A stretch of DNA of 50,518 bases from Ochromonas danica (Eukaryota; Sar; Chrysophyceae; Chromulinales; Chromulinaceae), in contig VKHL01000184.1 of assembly GCA_015146655.1 (NCBI GenBank), positions 1 to 50,518 of the forward strand. Reading direction: 5' to 3'. The translations under genes were made by a program, and so were the position numbers. The notes under the pieces were generated by a model. It was given only the letters and a program-made list of their open reading frames with translations, ran no database searches and was not told the origin of the DNA. This document shows positions 9,744 through 20,446 of this stretch, in pieces; within the stretch, counting starts at the first letter, position 1; each line of letters opens with the position of its first letter.

Positions 9744-11588
9744 ATGTACTTTCCTATCTTCCTGGTTCTATTAGGATGTTTGACGTCTTTGCAGGTGACT
9801 GCCTCTACCAGCAGTGTGCCTGCTCCTGAAATGGTCTTCCCTGCTCAACCTCCATACTCAACTCCCACCACCTCTGCTGCTGCTGCTGCTGCTACTACTG
9901 CATCTTCTTCCCATCAGATTAACAAGGCTAAAGGGTCAAAGAGATGGAGACGTTCGTCATCATCATCATCGTCTTCTTCTTCCTCTTCTACCCGCCATAG
10001 TCCTGTACAGACTTCCCCTGTGGTCGATTCTGTCCAATCAGAGAATGCTCTAACTGATGTAACTGAGTCTTTACAAGAAAAGCAACATTCGACTCAATTT
10101 GTCGCGGAATGTACGATGCCAACTTTGTTAGGGACTTTCAAAATGCGTTCTTATCGATATAAATCACCTACTTTAACGTTAGAACCTGTGGTTATGGTTT
10201 ATGGTGATTTCTCGTCTTTGAATGATGAAGATGAAGTGTTAGTTCGTGTACATGATCAATGCCTCACTTCAGAAGTGTTTGGTTCGTTAAGATGTGATTG
10301 TCGTGAGCAATTACAAGGTTCTTTAGCTCAGATTGGTAAAGAAGTTGGATCTGATAAACGTTATAAGGCTGGTATGTTGATTTATTTACAACAAGAAGGT
10401 CGTGGAATTGGTATTAGTAATAAGATTGCTGCTTATGCTTTACAAGATCAAGGTTATGATACAGTAGAAGCAAATCATATGTTAGGTTATCCTGATGAAA
10501 TGAGAGATTATACTGTTATTCCTGATATTCTTAAAGATATGCAAGTCTCCAGGATAGCTTTGTTAACCAACAATCCTTATAAGGTTACTACATTAAGAAG
10601 TCTTGGAGTGGATATTAGTTCTCGTTTGGGTATTGAAGTACCAGCGAATACTTTCAATGCACGCTACTTGCAAGTTAAGAAGGATAAGATGGCCCATTTA
10701 CTATCCGAAGAGACGGTCCAGGTAGCAGCAACAACGCAGCTTCCTTTACCTCGACATTCTTCTGCGAAGGTCACTGATGATCATAAAGTTAGCTTTCCTG
10801 ATAATTTCTTTCCTCACAATTTAGACTACATGAGACGTTTATCTCCTCGCTATGCTTTGGGGAGAGAGACTGTTGTTCAAGCTATTGAAGCGATTCGAGA
10901 AGGAAAGAATGTGATTGTTATTGATGATGATAGTCGAGAAAACGAAGGTGATCTCATTTGTGCAGCTATTCATGCTCAGAAAAACAATAATGTTGGATTC
11001 ATTGTTCGTCATACCTCTGGTGTCATTTGTGTTTCTTTGAGTGAAGAAACATTGTCCAAACTCAAGCTTCCTCCTATGGTAGTTAACAACGAAGACCCAA
11101 AGCAAACTGCCTATACTATCACTGTCGATTATATTGATCCGCGTATCAATCCTGGTGGAACTGGTATTTCAGCAGCTGATCGTGCTTTGACTTTTGTTCA
11201 ACTAGCTTTGCATTCTGCAGAGAATAGACGATCAGTGGAAGAGGAAGCTTCATCTCTTCCTCATTTCCAACGACCTGGACATTGCTTTCCTTTGAAGTAT
11301 TCCAAAGGAGGTGTTCTATCTCGTGGTGGTCATACTGAAGCTTCTTTCGATTTGACGGTGTTGGCTGGTCTTGAACGTACACCTGGTGGAGTCTTGGCAG
11401 AGATTGTTCATGATGATGGATCAATGATGAGATTTGATGCCTTGCGTGTTTTTGCTAAGCAACACAATTTGGTGTTGACTTCTGTACAAGATATTGTAGC
11501 TTATCGTCTTGAGTTGCTTCGTGGAGATCCTCGTTATACTGATGTTCTGGCCGAAATCTATGCACGAGATGCAACTGCAGACCAATAG
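9744..11588 (+). CDS. bifunctional GTP cyclohydrolase II - DHBP synthase (order RibA then RibB)
   Basis: This is a single 614-residue frame. A signal peptide (MYFPIFLVLLGCLTSLQVTA) is followed by a Ser-rich leader, suggesting plastid import. Residues about 120-330 are GTP cyclohydrolase II, with the zinc-Cys cluster SEVFGSLRCDCREQL, the QQEGRGIG motif and NNPYKV. Residues about 355-600 are 3,4-dihydroxy-2-butanone-4-phosphate synthase, with DDDSRENEGDL, GISAADRA, RPGHCFPL and GGHTEASFDL. Both active sites look intact. They would give the two precursors of riboflavin: the pyrimidine from GTP and the C4 unit from ribulose-5-phosphate. The order is opposite to the usual RibB-RibA fusion of bacteria and plants. 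A short Glu/Ser insertion precedes RPGH. No intron is needed. Confidence 0.93.
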   Translation: MYFPIFLVLLGCLTSLQVTASTSSVPAPEMVFPAQPPYSTPTTSAAAAAATTASSSHQINKAKGSKRWRRSSSSSSSSSSSSTRHSPVQTSPVVDSVQSENALTDVTESLQEKQHSTQFVAECTMPTLLGTFKMRSYRYKSPTLTLEPVVMVYGDFSSLNDEDEVLVRVHDQCLTSEVFGSLRCDCREQLQGSLAQIGKEVGSDKRYKAGMLIYLQQEGRGIGISNKIAAYALQDQGYDTVEANHMLGYPDEMRDYTVIPDILKDMQVSRIALLTNNPYKVTTLRSLGVDISSRLGIEVPANTFNARYLQVKKDKMAHLLSEETVQVAATTQLPLPRHSSAKVTDDHKVSFPDNFFPHNLDYMRRLSPRYALGRETVVQAIEAIREGKNVIVIDDDSRENEGDLICAAIHAQKNNNVGFIVRHTSGVICVSLSEETLSKLKLPPMVVNNEDPKQTAYTITVDYIDPRINPGGTGISAADRALTFVQLALHSAENRRSVEEEASSLPHFQRPGHCFPLKYSKGGVLSRGGHTEASFDLTVLAGLERTPGGVLAEIVHDDGSMMRFDALRVFAKQHNLVLTSVQDIVAYRLELLRGDPRYTDVLAEIYARDATADQ

Positions 11589-12242
11589 ATGATTCCAATA
11601 GAATGTGATGATGATGATAGATAATGAACATAGCTGCTAGTGGTATGTTTGTGATGATGTTGTGTTGTGTTGTGGGTAGGGAAAACAGCGAAGTTTGCCT
11701 TTTCCCTCCAACTTCCTTCGCTATAGTTTGGTAAAGATAAGCGATTCAAAGCAATGTAGGCCACCAGGATTTGTACTACTACTAGTAGTAGAGTCTACTA
11801 CAGTAGTTGTTTAAGGAACAACTGCTAAGTTATGATAACAACAGAGCAACTAGCTATCAAGCTCTTCTTGCTCACTCCTTCTTGTCCCATCTTCATATGA
11901 CACACTCACTGAGAATTATAATTGTCAAGGTTGAAAACAATTCTCCCTCATTTCTCTTACTTAGACTTCAAGGATATCCATAGATAGATTAATTGCTCTA
12001 GTCAAGATAGTACATGGATACATGAAGATCTAGTAGGGGAATTTCTTCGGGTTTTGGGAAGAGTTTTGATAGTTGAAACACGTAGTTTTCGACTTTTACT
12101 TTTACCCTATTTTCCCCTTTTGACAACCTTTTTTCCCCGCGCATATTGGGTAAAATACATTTATTGGATATAAACATTTAATTTTAACAATGTTATGGAT
12201 TGTGTTTTGTCAACCAGTAGAATGTCTATCCGTGTCTGTGTG

Positions 12243-12301
<59 letters not shown>

Positions 12302-12722
12302 CAAGGTAATGGTCAAGGGATTAACAGAGTAGTTTACATTTATTCTCTCTATATAACAGAGCACACACACTACACTACTAGTAGACTAACCAGTAACTAG
12401 TCTAGTCTAGTATAGACTACAGCAGTATGTATGCTGTATAGTACTGTATATAGTGAAGTGTACTAGACTAGTACTGTAGGTCTAGTGTATGTTATACAAT
12501 AGTATTATACTACCACTACTACACACTACACATTATAATATTAACATTCATTATTCATTGCTCACATAGAGGAGAAGTCGTTCATCATCATCACGATATA
12601 CTAATACAGCAATAGTAGTAAACCTAAACCTCCTCCTCCTCCTCCCACTACCTCTACTACTACAACACAACAGTGTCTGTCTGTGGTAGTAGTAGTGGTA
12701 GCAGTGGTGATAGTCATCAAGG
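11589..12722. other. intergenic, convergent gene ends
   Basis: This lies between the 3' ends of the riboflavin fusion (+) and the GPCR gene (-). It contains a TACTACTAGTAGTA palindrome near 11775-11790, a (GT)n microsatellite (12232-12299) and CTAGT/TAGAC-type short repeats (12375-12480). No gene is recognised. Confidence 0.5.
12232..12299. repeat. (GT)n microsatellite
   Basis: An almost pure TG dinucleotide tract with one TTTG interruption near 12257-12260. Confidence 0.9.
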
Positions 12723-14483
12723 CTATGAGAAGGAATGGTTGAAGTCGAAGGAGAAGTCACTGAGTCGAGAAGATTCATCGCATTCGAAGTCATCCTCTAC
12801 CACTATCTCCTCCTCCTCCTGCTCCTCCTCCCCATCACTAACGTCATGGAATACTTGACTATCACTACCCACAACCACTTCCTCCTCCTCCTTCCTTCGC
12901 TTCTCCACACTACCACTACCACCACTACCACTACCACCATCAGCAGGAGGAGGAGGAGGAGGAGGTAATAGAGGTCGTGGAAGGAAGTCACTAGCACTAT
13001 TAGGAGTACTCAAAAGGTAGTACTCTTTAGGGACACTCCTACCATAATAACCACAGGTAACGAAGTGTAACAAGGTAGAGAAGAGGTAACCAGTAAAGCG
13101 TGCTAGTCGACTACGATCACTCTTAGAGAAGAGAACAAAGAAACAAGCATTAAAGAAACCTTGTGCTGGATCAAATGCTGCTTGCATTATCATTAGAAAG
13201 GTATTATTACTAACTGATGAGTGGGAAGACGAAGACGAGGTAGTGTTTGAGGTAGTGGTAGAGGTGGTAGTAAAGTTCAATAAGATTCGTAAAGTTGACC
13301 AAAAGCGAACAAAGATGAAGACTAAAGGTAAGAAAGCTAATTTGATAAAGAATCGATTGAATAATAAAGTCTTCTTAATACTACCACTACCACTCTTCTT
13401 CATATAGTAGTAATTACTATTATTATTGTTATTATGGTTCGTGTTATTGTTATTGCGTGGGGAAAGTGAGTTATTATTGTGGTGCGTGGGAGGGTAGTAC
13501 ACTCTCCCCTCACCACTCTGTAAAGTAGTGGGGCGACTACTACTACCTATTGATAGTAGACTTTCTTCTTCTACCTGTCCTACACTACTCTCTCCTCCTC
13601 CTCCTCCTACACCTCCTCCTCCTTCTATTATGATAAGATGATCCTCCTCCTCCTCCTCCTGATTACCATAGTAATATCCATAGGATGAAGAATAGGTAGA
13701 AGAACAACCATCACCACCTCCTCCTCCTCCTCCCATGGTAGTAGTAGTAGCAGGAGGAGGAGGAGGTGTAGTGGTAGTAGTCCAGAAGGTCTTCTTCCCA
13801 TCTACCCTCCACAGGCTACACCCCACAGCAAGGTAGAGGTAGGTGATAGCACATGCTGATAGCCACTCAATCGCCTTACCACCAATGACTTCCCAGAGGA
13901 AGATAGTGGTCTTAGGACTGTTATCATCTTGAGCTATCCAACACCATCCCCCTGTGTTACTATCAAAGCTATCATCCCCTTCCTCGGTACTACTACCACT
14001 ACCTTCATGACCAGCATGATGGAAGAAGAGGACAAGACAGAGAATGAGGAAGCTAATGGTCCAGACTAGACCATGGAAACACTTCAATAATACTGACCAA
14101 GACAATCGACCTGTGGAGTAGTAGTAGCAGCAGGAGGAGGAGGTGGTGGAGGAGGAGGAGGAGGAGGAGGAGGAAGTGGTAACAATAAGAAAGATATAAA
14201 AGGCAATGAAATCAGTCCATAAGAAAGATGCCACAGGGAAGAAAATATCTAATAGAGCACATGCTTGACAGAGAGAGGGAGACTCTCTTATTAAGTTAAA
14301 GGTCTGTAAGAAGTAGAAGAAGGAAGAGAAGAAGTCAGTGATAGATAGCCAAAGAAGAAGAATACGACCAGGTTTCTTGCGATTACTAAGAGGATAAGCC
14401 CAAGTAGAAGCAACAGCAAGTGATCCTAAGATAGAGAGTAGACAAGAGATTTGTATGATAGTATCAGTTAAGGTAGTACTCAT
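12723..14483 (-). CDS. cAMP-receptor-like (class E) seven-transmembrane GPCR
   Basis: 586 residues in one exon. The start is the ATG directly before TM1, because the open frame upstream has no ATG. Predicted segments: TM1 ISCLLSILGSLAVASTWAY; TM2 LLLWLSITDFFSSFFYFL; TM3 IFFPVASFLWTDFIAFYIFL; TM4 WTISFLILCLVLFF; a GWCWI motif in the second extracellular loop, typical of cAR/Crl receptors; TM5; a very long low-complexity third intracellular loop (Gly/Ser/Glu/Asn/Thr tracts); TM6 KLAFLPLVFIFVRFWSTL; TM7 FDPAQGFFNACFFVLF, matching the class E xxPAQGFFNA pattern. The C-terminal tail is long and acidic, with poly-Pro and Glu tracts. It is probably a plasma-membrane sensor coupled to G proteins. The ligand is unknown. 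A run of 13 G lies in its 5' flank at 14570-14582. Confidence 0.8.
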   Translation of the reverse strand: MSTTLTDTIIQISCLLSILGSLAVASTWAYPLSNRKKPGRILLLWLSITDFFSSFFYFLQTFNLIRESPSLCQACALLDIFFPVASFLWTDFIAFYIFLIVTTSSSSSSSSSTTSSSCCYYYSTGRLSWSVLLKCFHGLVWTISFLILCLVLFFHHAGHEGSGSSTEEGDDSFDSNTGGWCWIAQDDNSPKTTIFLWEVIGGKAIEWLSACAITYLYLAVGCSLWRVDGKKTFWTTTTTPPPPPATTTTMGGGGGGGDGCSSTYSSSYGYYYGNQEEEEEDHLIIIEGGGGVGGGGGESSVGQVEEESLLSIGSSSRPTTLQSGEGRVYYPPTHHNNNSLSPRNNNNTNHNNNNNSNYYYMKKSGSGSIKKTLLFNRFFIKLAFLPLVFIFVRFWSTLRILLNFTTTSTTTSNTTSSSSSHSSVSNNTFLMIMQAAFDPAQGFFNACFFVLFSKSDRSRLARFTGYLFSTLLHFVTCGYYGRSVPKEYYLLSTPNSASDFLPRPLLPPPPPPPADGGSGSGGSGSVEKRRKEEEEVVVGSDSQVFHDVSDGEEEQEEEEIVVEDDFECDESSRLSDFSFDFNHSFS

Positions 14484-15275
14484 CTCTATATATCTACTGT
14501 TTGATATGATAGGGTATGATATTTGAGAGAGAGAGAGGTAGTGAGAGAGGTAGTGACAGAGAGAGATGTGGGGGGGGGGGGGATTGAAAGATTGTGAAAA
14601 ATGAAAACTGAAAGAAAAAGGATTTGTCTTGCTTGAACTTGGTTGAGAATGAAAATGTTCTGAGCGGTCATTCTCTGTTAAGTTAACGATCACTTTAAGT
14701 TCACACCACCGTTAAAGATGATGATGATGACTGATAGATTACAATGAAATACTTCACCAGCTAAAGAGATCTTCGATCAATAATAGAAATAATTTGTTCT
14801 TTTCGATCTATATAGTCACATATATAATATAATACAACATGATGACATGGTATACAATAATGTCATATAACTTGTACATTCTCACTTACCCAGCGCATGA
14901 TAGTAATAAACGCGTTGCAATGTAATATGGACAAGAAGATGTAAAAGATGTAGTTGTAATGTAAAGATGTAGATTGTTGTTGTTTCTAAGAGTATGAATG
15001 GTTTGAATCGAGTAATCTGTTAGCTCAATTATTATTATTATCATCTCTTTTATTATTCCAGGCCACTGAAGGGTATTCTACTATCGAGATGGCCTATCAA
15101 CCAAACTAATAACATGTTATTACATTATGGCCTAGTAACTGGCCTTGACGTGACGATCGTTAACCCCCCCCCCCCCCCCCCCCCTCCTCTCTCAATTTAC
15201 GACAGCTAACTGTTACTGTTGCATAATGATGGATAAATTGTATATGATAGGTTGACGGATCTTAAATTCTTCTCT
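14484..15275. promoter_or_regulatory. divergent intergenic region, GPCR / hyccin-like
   Basis: It contains a GAGAGA/GTGAGAG purine-rich block (14525-14567), poly-G 14570-14582, AT-rich sequence and poly-C 15164-15184. An upstream exon of the plus-strand gene cannot be excluded: a possible acceptor (GATAG) lies at 15246-15250. Confidence 0.45.
15164..15184. repeat. poly-C run (21 C)
   Basis: An uninterrupted homopolymer about 90 bp upstream of the chosen start of the hyccin-like gene. Confidence 0.9.
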
Positions 15276-17973
15276 ATGGAGTTACTCATTACTTTACTCT
15301 CTTGTGCCATGTATCGCAATACAATGATTAGTCCAGATGATCATGTGGTTACAGATGATCTATTCCTTGTTTATGTACTTCAACTTGCCAGAAATGAATT
15401 ACAGCATTCTCGTCTGGTAACATCATTGGCTTATGATCCTAATCATGCTTCGGGTTAGTTTCTTCCTTTCGGCTTGCCCTAGCAATATCATGAAAAGCTC
15501 ATTGTGTGGCTTCCAATGTGTTAGGTGCTTCCAATGCCTCATTTGGAGAATGTCGTTCTGTGAAGTTGTTGAAGGGATTGTTGCAATGTTCTCTGGGAGG
15601 AGTTGTGACCTATGTACAAGCTTCGGTGGCCAATCCCGACGGCTCCACTTCAACTGTTGTACAGAGAAGGATCCCCATATACAGTCCAGCGGGCTTCTTG
15701 AGCAATTTACAGTTCCGATACATTACACATCGTTCGGGTTATGATACTGAGATGCAAGTTGTGGCTGCCGTTCAAAGAGTCTTCACAGGTAGACAACTGA
15801 CTCCTCATTTAGCTCAGTTCATGCTGTTAACTTGGTGTGATATCATGTACAAGATGTCTACGTGCGAGTAAATCGATGGCTTCGCCCAGATGTTCCCATT
15901 GAATTGCCTGATGATGTTCCTAGCGGTGCTGATGTTTTTGAAGATGGTCTTGTACCCGATCAGATCTTTCCTATTCATCTATTGAAAGACAGATCCTTGC
16001 AGTTGCTGTTACTTTTGCTTCATGTTCGTATGGATGATCAAGTGACTGTATTGAATCCTTTCCGTGAAGTATTCAGTCTTCTTGTTGATGATCGAATCTC
16101 TCATCGTAAGTTTGTGGGCTTACTTTATCGTGTATGGTTGTATGCATGGGAGCGGCGACTAAACTTGTGTTTTATGTTCTTGTAGAGCTGCCTGAAGGAA
16201 GTGACGGAGATGTGGAGATGGCCCAAAGACCAGGAACGGGAGCTTTAGCTGTGAATAAGATCCGTGTGGATTTCTATTTCATCGTGTCTGAGCTTGTCAA
16301 GTGAGTTTTCCTTCTCTCTTCACTCCATTTTATTCAATGAATTAAACAATTTTCCTCCCGCCATTTTCCTCTCAGCCTCTTGCCTTCCAAGGAATATGGT
16401 CTTGCTCTGTATTCCCTGTTGCAAATGATTCCTTCTTTCCCTTCCATTATTGTTCGTACGGGAAAGAGTCAGGCACTGATAGAAGCGTGCTTACGTGGTC
16501 TCCATGAAGCAGTCACAACTGATCCTGAGGACCTGGACATCGATACGATTAATCATCTCTACACTTTAGTGCTCTGTCTCTTGCAATTGGCTCAAGATTC
16601 GACCTTTATGACCAGCCTTGTTCCACAAGCTGCTAACGGAGCTGACAATGTTGATGATGATCTGGAACCTATCCAGTTGACTTACTACAAGGAGTTGAGT
16701 CAATTATCTCTGACACCGTTAGAGGCAATGGTAGCAGTGGCGATCAAGGTCTTGGCTCTTGCAGTATACAAGTTGAACGATCCTTTCCTCATCTCCAACC
16801 TAGCAGCGTTTTTGTTACACCTCGCACCATATCTGACTCAACTTCAAGCTCCCATTGCTGAAAGAGTTGTTAGACTTATGGTTGGACTGTGTAAGCGTGT
16901 GGTGGGGGGAGGAGGACCAACGAGCACTAGAACAGTTTCTGATGTATCGGATATTGATCTGTAAGTGATTTTGCATCTGTCACTGCTTTATGAGCCAATA
17001 TACTGACGTAATCTGTTTTGTTTTTCTTGCAGAGTTGCGGCTCCGGCAGTTCCAGCAACTCCACCTGCAGATGACCCTTTCTACACTCCTCCTGTCGCCA
17101 CAGGACCTTCTATTGCACTCCTGCATCTCGGTTTGGTCTCTTTGTTGGGTTTCACACATTCTGTGTTACCGAAACCTAATGGAGCAGGACGGAGTGAGGC
17201 GACCGTGTCCTTTCTTCATGCGCTTGTTGTCGCACAGGCTGATATTAACTTCTTCTTAAAACATGCTGAGATTCGCAAGCTTTTGGCGAATCCAAAGCTG
17301 TTGAATGAGATTGGTGCCGTCGGTACCGCTGTGGCGAGTTCTGCCACGGGGGCAAGTGGTGTTAATGTAGAGGGAGCAGTGGAACTCGATGCAGTAGCTC
17401 CTGTCATCGATCATGTCCACTCCAATCGCAAAGAAGCTGTGTCTTCTGCTATTAGCATCTCAATTGCAAAAGCTATCCCAGCTTTACAATACTCAGAAGA
17501 AGTGGACAACGTTGTCAGTCATCAGTTAACTCGTTTAGAGGAAGTGATTCGAGCTCGTGGTGGTGATGGAAGAGACTTGGCTTACTTAACAGCTGATCAG
17601 ACTTTGGAAGTCTTGAGAGAAGAAGCAGTACGTGCCTCTTCACCTGTTCCTGTTGCCATTGCGGAAACTTCCACAGAGAAGGATTTAGAGTCACCTACCA
17701 AGCTTTCAACTGCTTCACCATCTCCCGCTTCTGCGCCTCTTCCAAATCTGGACATGGTCCAGTTTGCCTATCAAGAAGCTGAGAATGCACAGGATTTCTT
17801 CGTGCCGTACATATGGACGACAATTGTAAGTACACTCACTTCATTAGAATGTTTCCACAGTGTTCTGATTGGTGCACATGTATGTTGTGTGTTGGATGTA
17901 GTTATTGAGCACTCCTGAGTTACCGTGGAATTGGGAGAAGCTCTCTCGTGCTCACCTTACAGAAGAGATCTAA
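15276..17973 (+). CDS. hyccin (FAM126)-like helical protein
   Basis: Deduced exons are 15276-15453, 15525-15788, 15854-16105, 16186-16300, 16376-16960, 17033-17825 and 17902-17973. All introns are GT-AG, 65-80 nt, and the frame is kept throughout (about 752 residues). The N-terminal third (SVKLLKGLLQCSLGG; RRIPIYSPAGFLSN; then a helical block) resembles the hyccin core in spacing and pattern. In animals and plants hyccin scaffolds a PI4-kinase with TTC7 and EFR3 at the plasma membrane. The remainder is alpha-helical, HEAT-like, with a Pro/Ala-rich linker near exon 5/6, and is not diagnostic. The alternative is an unrelated helical-repeat scaffold. The N-terminus is uncertain: the first in-frame ATG is 15276, but the frame is open further upstream. 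A polyadenylation signal AATAAA is at 18045-18050. Confidence 0.6.
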
Positions 17974-18384
17974 TTTCAACTCTTGTTATTATGTCCGTTA
18001 TTGAAGTGATGTCCGTGAATTCAGTGATGTCTACGTGGTGTTTTAATAAAACAAAGTATATAATACGCTATAAATCAACCATAAGATGCTTAGTCTACAT
18101 TGCAACATTGTCAGAAGGCCAAGAAGCGAGAAGCGAGGCCAAGAAGGGGCCAGATCTCCATTTTCTGGCATTCTGAACCCTCTCTTGAAGCAGAACTTGC
18201 GCCGCGCTTTCATAGCCAAGATGACCAATCTGTAATATTTAACATTATAACTATCATTTATCGCTAAGAAAAGTCGCTAGATTTCCCCTCTCTGTCTCTT
18301 GTCCTCTGTTATGTCGTCCTGGCCTGTGCCCTGCGCGTCCATCACAACCGAATTGGTCATTAATCAATCAATCACACGGAGAGA
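17974..18384. other. intergenic spacer
   Basis: It contains the 3' UTR of the hyccin-like gene (AATAAA at 18045-18050), a GAAGCGAGAAGCGAGGCC duplication near 18121-18140, and the promoter of the aspartic protease. No gene is seen. Confidence 0.5.
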
Positions 18385-19649
18385 ATGATCTACGCTGCTC
18401 GTTTCTTCTTTGCTCTTCTTTTAGTTCTGGCTGTCAGTGCTATTGTCCGTTTCCCTCTTCAAAAGCGTGACAATAGTGAATTTGTTGGTCAAATTGCTAA
18501 TCGTGCTGCTTCTGGTCGCAAGTAAGTGAAAGAAATAAAATCCATTTTCTCTGCCGTTTCTCTGTCAGTCTCCACCAGATAGAGAGACAGAGAGAGAAAA
18601 AAATTAGGAACATGACTGACCAATTTGAAATGATTTATTTTAATTATTTTAATAGAGCTACTTATCGCGTGAAGAAGGATGGATCTATTGTCATTAATGA
18701 CTATGAGAACTCTCAGTATTATGGTCAAATTTCTTTAGGAACTCCTGCTCAGAAGTTTGAAGTCATCTTTGATACTGGTAGCTCTGATTTGTGGGTTGCT
18801 TCTTCTAAGTGTGATTCCAGCTGTGGTCGCCATGCCAAGTACAACGCTGCCAAGTCCTCCACCTATGTGGCCAATGGCACCGTCTTCGATATCGAGTATG
18901 GCTCTGGTCCTGTCTCTGGATTTGAGTCTGATGATACTTTGAACTTTGGTGGTTTGATTGTGAAGAATCAAATCTTCGCGGAAGTGACCGATGCTTCTGG
19001 TTTAGGTGCTGCTTACAAGTTGGGCAAGTTTGATGGTATCTTGGGTTTGGCCTTCCCTGTTCTGTCTGTCAACCATGTCCCTACTGCTTTCCAGAACGTT
19101 GTTGAGCAAGGTTTAGTTGACACTGCTCAATTCGCCTTCTATCTGGGCAACAATGCTCCTGGTGAACTTGTGTTGGGTGGTTATGATACCGCTCACTTCA
19201 CTGGTGACCTTGTCTGGGAGCCTTTGAAGTATGCTACCTACTGGGAAATCAACCTGCAAGGTGTTAACGTTGCTGGTACTTCCTATGTTGATGGCTCCGT
19301 CAATGCTATTGTTGACAGCGGTACTTCTCTGCTCACTGGTCCTACTGATGCTGTTGCCAAGATCGCCAAGCAGATTGGTGCTAAGTCTGTTGTTGAAGGC
19401 GAGTACATGGTTGCTTGCAACTATGACACTCTCCCCAACTTGGACTTCGTCATTGGTGGCAACACTTACACTCTCACTCCTTCTGACTACCTCATCCCTG
19501 ATGGCAACCTCTGCTTGTTGGGCCTCATGGGTATGGACATCTCTGCCCCCATTGGACCTCTCTGGATCTTGGGTGATGTTTTCATGCGCAAGTATTACAC
19601 CGTGTTCGACTATGCTCAGCAGCGCGTTGGCTTCGCTTTGGCCAAGTAA
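18385..19649 (+). CDS. pepsin-family (A1) aspartic protease, cathepsin D / proteinase A type
   Basis: Exons 18385-18521 and 18656-19649 give 376 residues. A signal peptide (MIYAARFFFALLLVLAVSA) is followed by a short propeptide. The mature enzyme has both catalytic motifs, FDTGSSDLWV and IVDSGTSLLTG, the flap Tyr in EYGSG, and the Cys pairs typical of the family (SKCDSSC; ACNYDTL...NLC). There is no plant-specific saposin insert and no C-terminal anchor, so a lysosomal/vacuolar or secreted protease is likely. Codon use is richer in C-ending codons than in its neighbours, which suggests high expression. AATAAA lies at 19803-19808. Confidence 0.95.
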
Positions 19650-20446
19650 AATGATTCTCTCTCATTTACTTCCCTGAAGCGAGTAGAGTACTGTATCCTA
19701 TTTTAGGTTTTCTGGAATATGTGTACCGAACTCCATGACTTAATGATGTTTCTGTGCGATCAGTCTTATATGGCAAATGAAAAGCGACAAATGATCATTT
19801 TCAATAAAATGGCTACCTTCCATTTGTCATCTTTTTTTTGTTTTGCACCCTAATCAACCACTAGTACCGCACCTCATTCCACGAACTAATTCGAATTGAA
19901 AATCCATTCTTGGCACTCCCTAGTGCTGTGCCCGGCGGACGGTTGAAGTTGAGATGAGGTTTCGGGTTCGCGATCATATCTTTCGCCCATGGAGGGAAAC
20001 TAAGGAAATGGAGTCTTGACAGGTTATCTAAGATGTTGACACACATCAAATTGTTCGGACTCTCCATCCCCTAATATCAAAGCTAACAGCAGCAAACACA
20101 ACCAACTTAACATTATCAGAATCGAACATTCACTCATCTACGCGCTGCCCAATGAAGCCAAGAGTTTATACGATCTTGTGCTTGTGCTATATTCAATACA
20201 CCGTAATACAGAAAGATGAATACAAACAAAAAACATTCGAGCACATTGCAAGAGAATAGCTTCCATCGAGTCGAAGTGATTCCTCTATGTCCTAACACAC
20301 ACTGTAAAACAACTACCCACAATGGAAAACATATATAATACACATGATAGATACCGTAATAATAATAGTAGTAGATATAACATAAGATACAGTAGACACA
20401 AACGGATGTTTATCCCCAGAGATACATTACTTAACAAGAAGACCAT
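19650..20446. other. intergenic, convergent gene ends
   Basis: It holds the 3' UTRs of the protease (+) and permease (-). A 69-codon minus-strand frame at 19861-20067 has no detectable partner exon and is not called. Confidence 0.5.

Noticed and set aside
15789-15853. Continuous reading of the hyccin-like exon 2 past 15788 (GRQLTPHLAQFML).
   Set aside because: That frame ends at a stop soon after. A 65-nt GT-AG intron restores an open frame with good downstream continuity. The read-through peptide is kept as a weaker alternative.
19861-20067. A minus-strand frame ending GFSIRISSWNEVRY recalls the start of AP endonucleases (ISSWN).
   Set aside because: The frame stops right after the motif, no following exon with the nuclease core is present, and the match is too short.
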